NCBI RefSeq assembly: GCF_021462225.1
Contig: NC_061804.1
Span: forward strand, 7,362,740 to 7,426,739
Source of the DNA: Girardinichthys multiradiatus
Taxonomy: Eukaryota > Chordata > Actinopteri > Cyprinodontiformes > Goodeidae
DNA length: 64,000 nucleotides
Reading direction: 5' to 3'
The translations under genes and the position numbers were made by a program. This document shows positions 62,945-64,000 of this stretch, piece after piece. The notes under the pieces are model-generated. The model was not told the origin of the DNA. It searched no databases and saw nothing but the letters and a program-made list of their open reading frames with translations. Numbering within the stretch: position 1 is the stretch's first letter; each line of letters opens with the position of its first letter.

Positions 62945-64000
62945 CACGGGCTGGCCAAAAAAAAGTCACCACCAAAAAAAAAGTCACACACTAATATTTC
63001 GTTGGACCGCCTTTATCTTTGATTACGGCACGCATTCGCTGTGGCATTGTTTCGATAAGCTTCTGCAATGTCACAAGATTTATTTCCACCCAGTGTTGCA
63101 TTAATTTTTCACCAAGATCTTACATTGATGATGGTAGAGTCTGACCGCTGTGCAGAGCCTTCTCCAGCACATCCCAAAGATTCTCAATGGGGTTAAGGTC
63201 TGGAGTCTGTGGTGGCCAATCCGTGTGTGAGAATGATGTCTCATGCTCCCTGAATCACTCTTCCACAATTCGAGCCCAATGAATCCTGGCATTGTCATCT
63301 TGGAATATGCTCGTGCCATCTGGGAAGAAAAAATCCATTGAAGGAATAACCTGGTCAATTTGTATATTCAGGTAGTCAGCTGACCTCATTCTTTGAGGAT
63401 CACTTTACCTGCCTCTCTTCTTACCCTGATGCACCCATCACTCTGGAACAGGGTAGATCTGGACTCGTCAGACTATATGACCTTCTTCCATTGCTCCAGA
63501 GTCTAATCTTTATGCTCCCTAGCAAACTAAAGCCTTTTTTTCCAGTTAGCCTCACTGATTAGTGGTTTTCTTAAGGCTACACAGCTGTTCAGTCCCAATG
63601 CCTTGAGTTCCCTTCGCATTGTGCATGTGGAAATGCTCTAACTTTCACTATTAAACAGAGCCTGGAGTTCTACTGTTGCTTTTCTTTGATTTGATTTCGC
63701 CAAAGGTTTCAGTGATCGCCGATCACAATCCGTCAGGATTTTGTTCCGGCCACATTTCTTCCTCGAACACGATAGGTCCCCACTATCCTTCCAGTTTTTC
63801 ATAATGCGTTGGACAGTTCTTAACCCAATTTTGATAGTTTCTGGAATCTCCTTAGATGTTTTCTCTGCTTGATCCATGCCAATGATTTGACCCTTCTGAA
63901 ACAGACTGACATCTTTTCCATGACCACGGGATATTTCTTTCGACATGGTTGTTTAAGAAATGAGAAGCAACTCATTGCACCAGTAGGGGTTAAATAACTT
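62945..64000 (-). mobile_element. Tc1-like element, runs past the window end (copy D)
   Basis: The left end CACGGGCTGGCCAAAAAAAA follows TA (62943-62944) and contains a local duplication of AAAAAAAAGTCAC. The transposase is on the minus strand and the DNA right of its start codon continues to the end of the window without reaching a right inverted repeat, so the element is truncated by the window, not by biology. It is a third Tc1 family, distinct from copies A/B and C. Confidence 0.8.
63000..63946 (-). pseudogene. Tc1 transposase, frameshifted (copy D)
   Basis: ATG at 63946 opens 102 codons: MSKEISRGHGKDVSLFQKGQ, an HTH ending GLRTVQRIMKNWKDSGDLS, a basic linker RKKCGRNK and the start of the second HTH, then a stop. 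Further segments lie in other frames: a first-Asp region near 63450-63490 (complement of GTCTGACGAGTCCAGATCTA) and [15 protein letters not shown] text near 63165-63220 (complement of AGACTCCAGACCTTAACCCC). Indels and stops exclude function. Confidence 0.75.

Overview
The window reads as teleost fish nuclear DNA. The basis is its repeat content: many Tc1/mariner copies with about 200-bp terminal inverted repeats, an L2-type LINE with a (TTCTGA)n tail, a sushi-like Ty3/gypsy element, tRNA-headed SINEs, hAT miniature elements, and long (TG)n and (ATGG)n tracts. A percomorph, perhaps a cyprinodontiform, is a guess only. There is no bacterial-style gene organisation and no complete host gene. Almost every long open frame is a transposon protein or its antisense shadow.

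Layout. 0-7.5 kb: Tc1 fossils, tRNA-like SINE copies and unassigned DNA. 7.5-9.2 kb: a near-complete Tc1 element (copy A). 10.5-11.6 kb: an old Tc1 carcass interrupted by a 229-bp hAT MITE with a perfect 8-bp target duplication. 12.6-13.1 kb: an ETS/CRE promoter-like block followed by an unrecognised open exon candidate. 14.5-15.2 kb: a decayed LINE. 18.5 kb: a SINE. 21.1-23.1 kb: Tc1 copy B, about 96% identical in protein to copy A, nested in an older transposon. 24.5-26.8 kb: LINE fragments, including an open 532-codon L2 reverse transcriptase. 28-29 kb: LINE 3' ends. 31.2-31.7 kb: a 182-bp unit duplicated in tandem and rich in TTAGGG-like words. 35.1-38.2 kb: a gypsy element with 5' LTR, gag and integrase, whose middle is missing and occupied by an L2 fragment. 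41.2-41.75 kb: a candidate first coding exon with a signal-peptide-like product and a good splice donor. 42.1-43.7 kb: a Tc1 fossil, then an L2 fossil split by another retroposon. 47-48.9 kb: a Tc1 fossil, a LINE 3' end split by a hAT fragment, and a 175-bp (GATG)n array. 51.6-55.1 kb: Tc1 and LINE fossils and a near-complete Tc1 element (copy C). 56.7-61.5 kb: decayed Tc1 copies, one interrupted by DNA that carries a SINE with a perfect 13-bp target duplication. 62.9 kb to the end: a further Tc1 element that runs off the window.

Between the repeats lie several repeat-free stretches with homeodomain, TCF/LEF or POU-like sites (around 23.8, 30.3, 34.6, 49.4 and 59.5 kb) and a CpG-rich block (57.56-58.38 kb). 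They look like conserved regulatory DNA near a developmental gene, but that is inference from appearance only. The mobile elements form a layered record: Tc1 in older DNA transposon, hAT in Tc1, hAT in LINE, LINE in gypsy, retroposon in L2. The most informative mechanistic sign is a 10-nt match between the gypsy primer-binding region and a site 30 bp downstream of a TATA-like box in its own LTR, as expected of self-priming Tf1/sushi elements. I found no evidence of a wholly new biological system.
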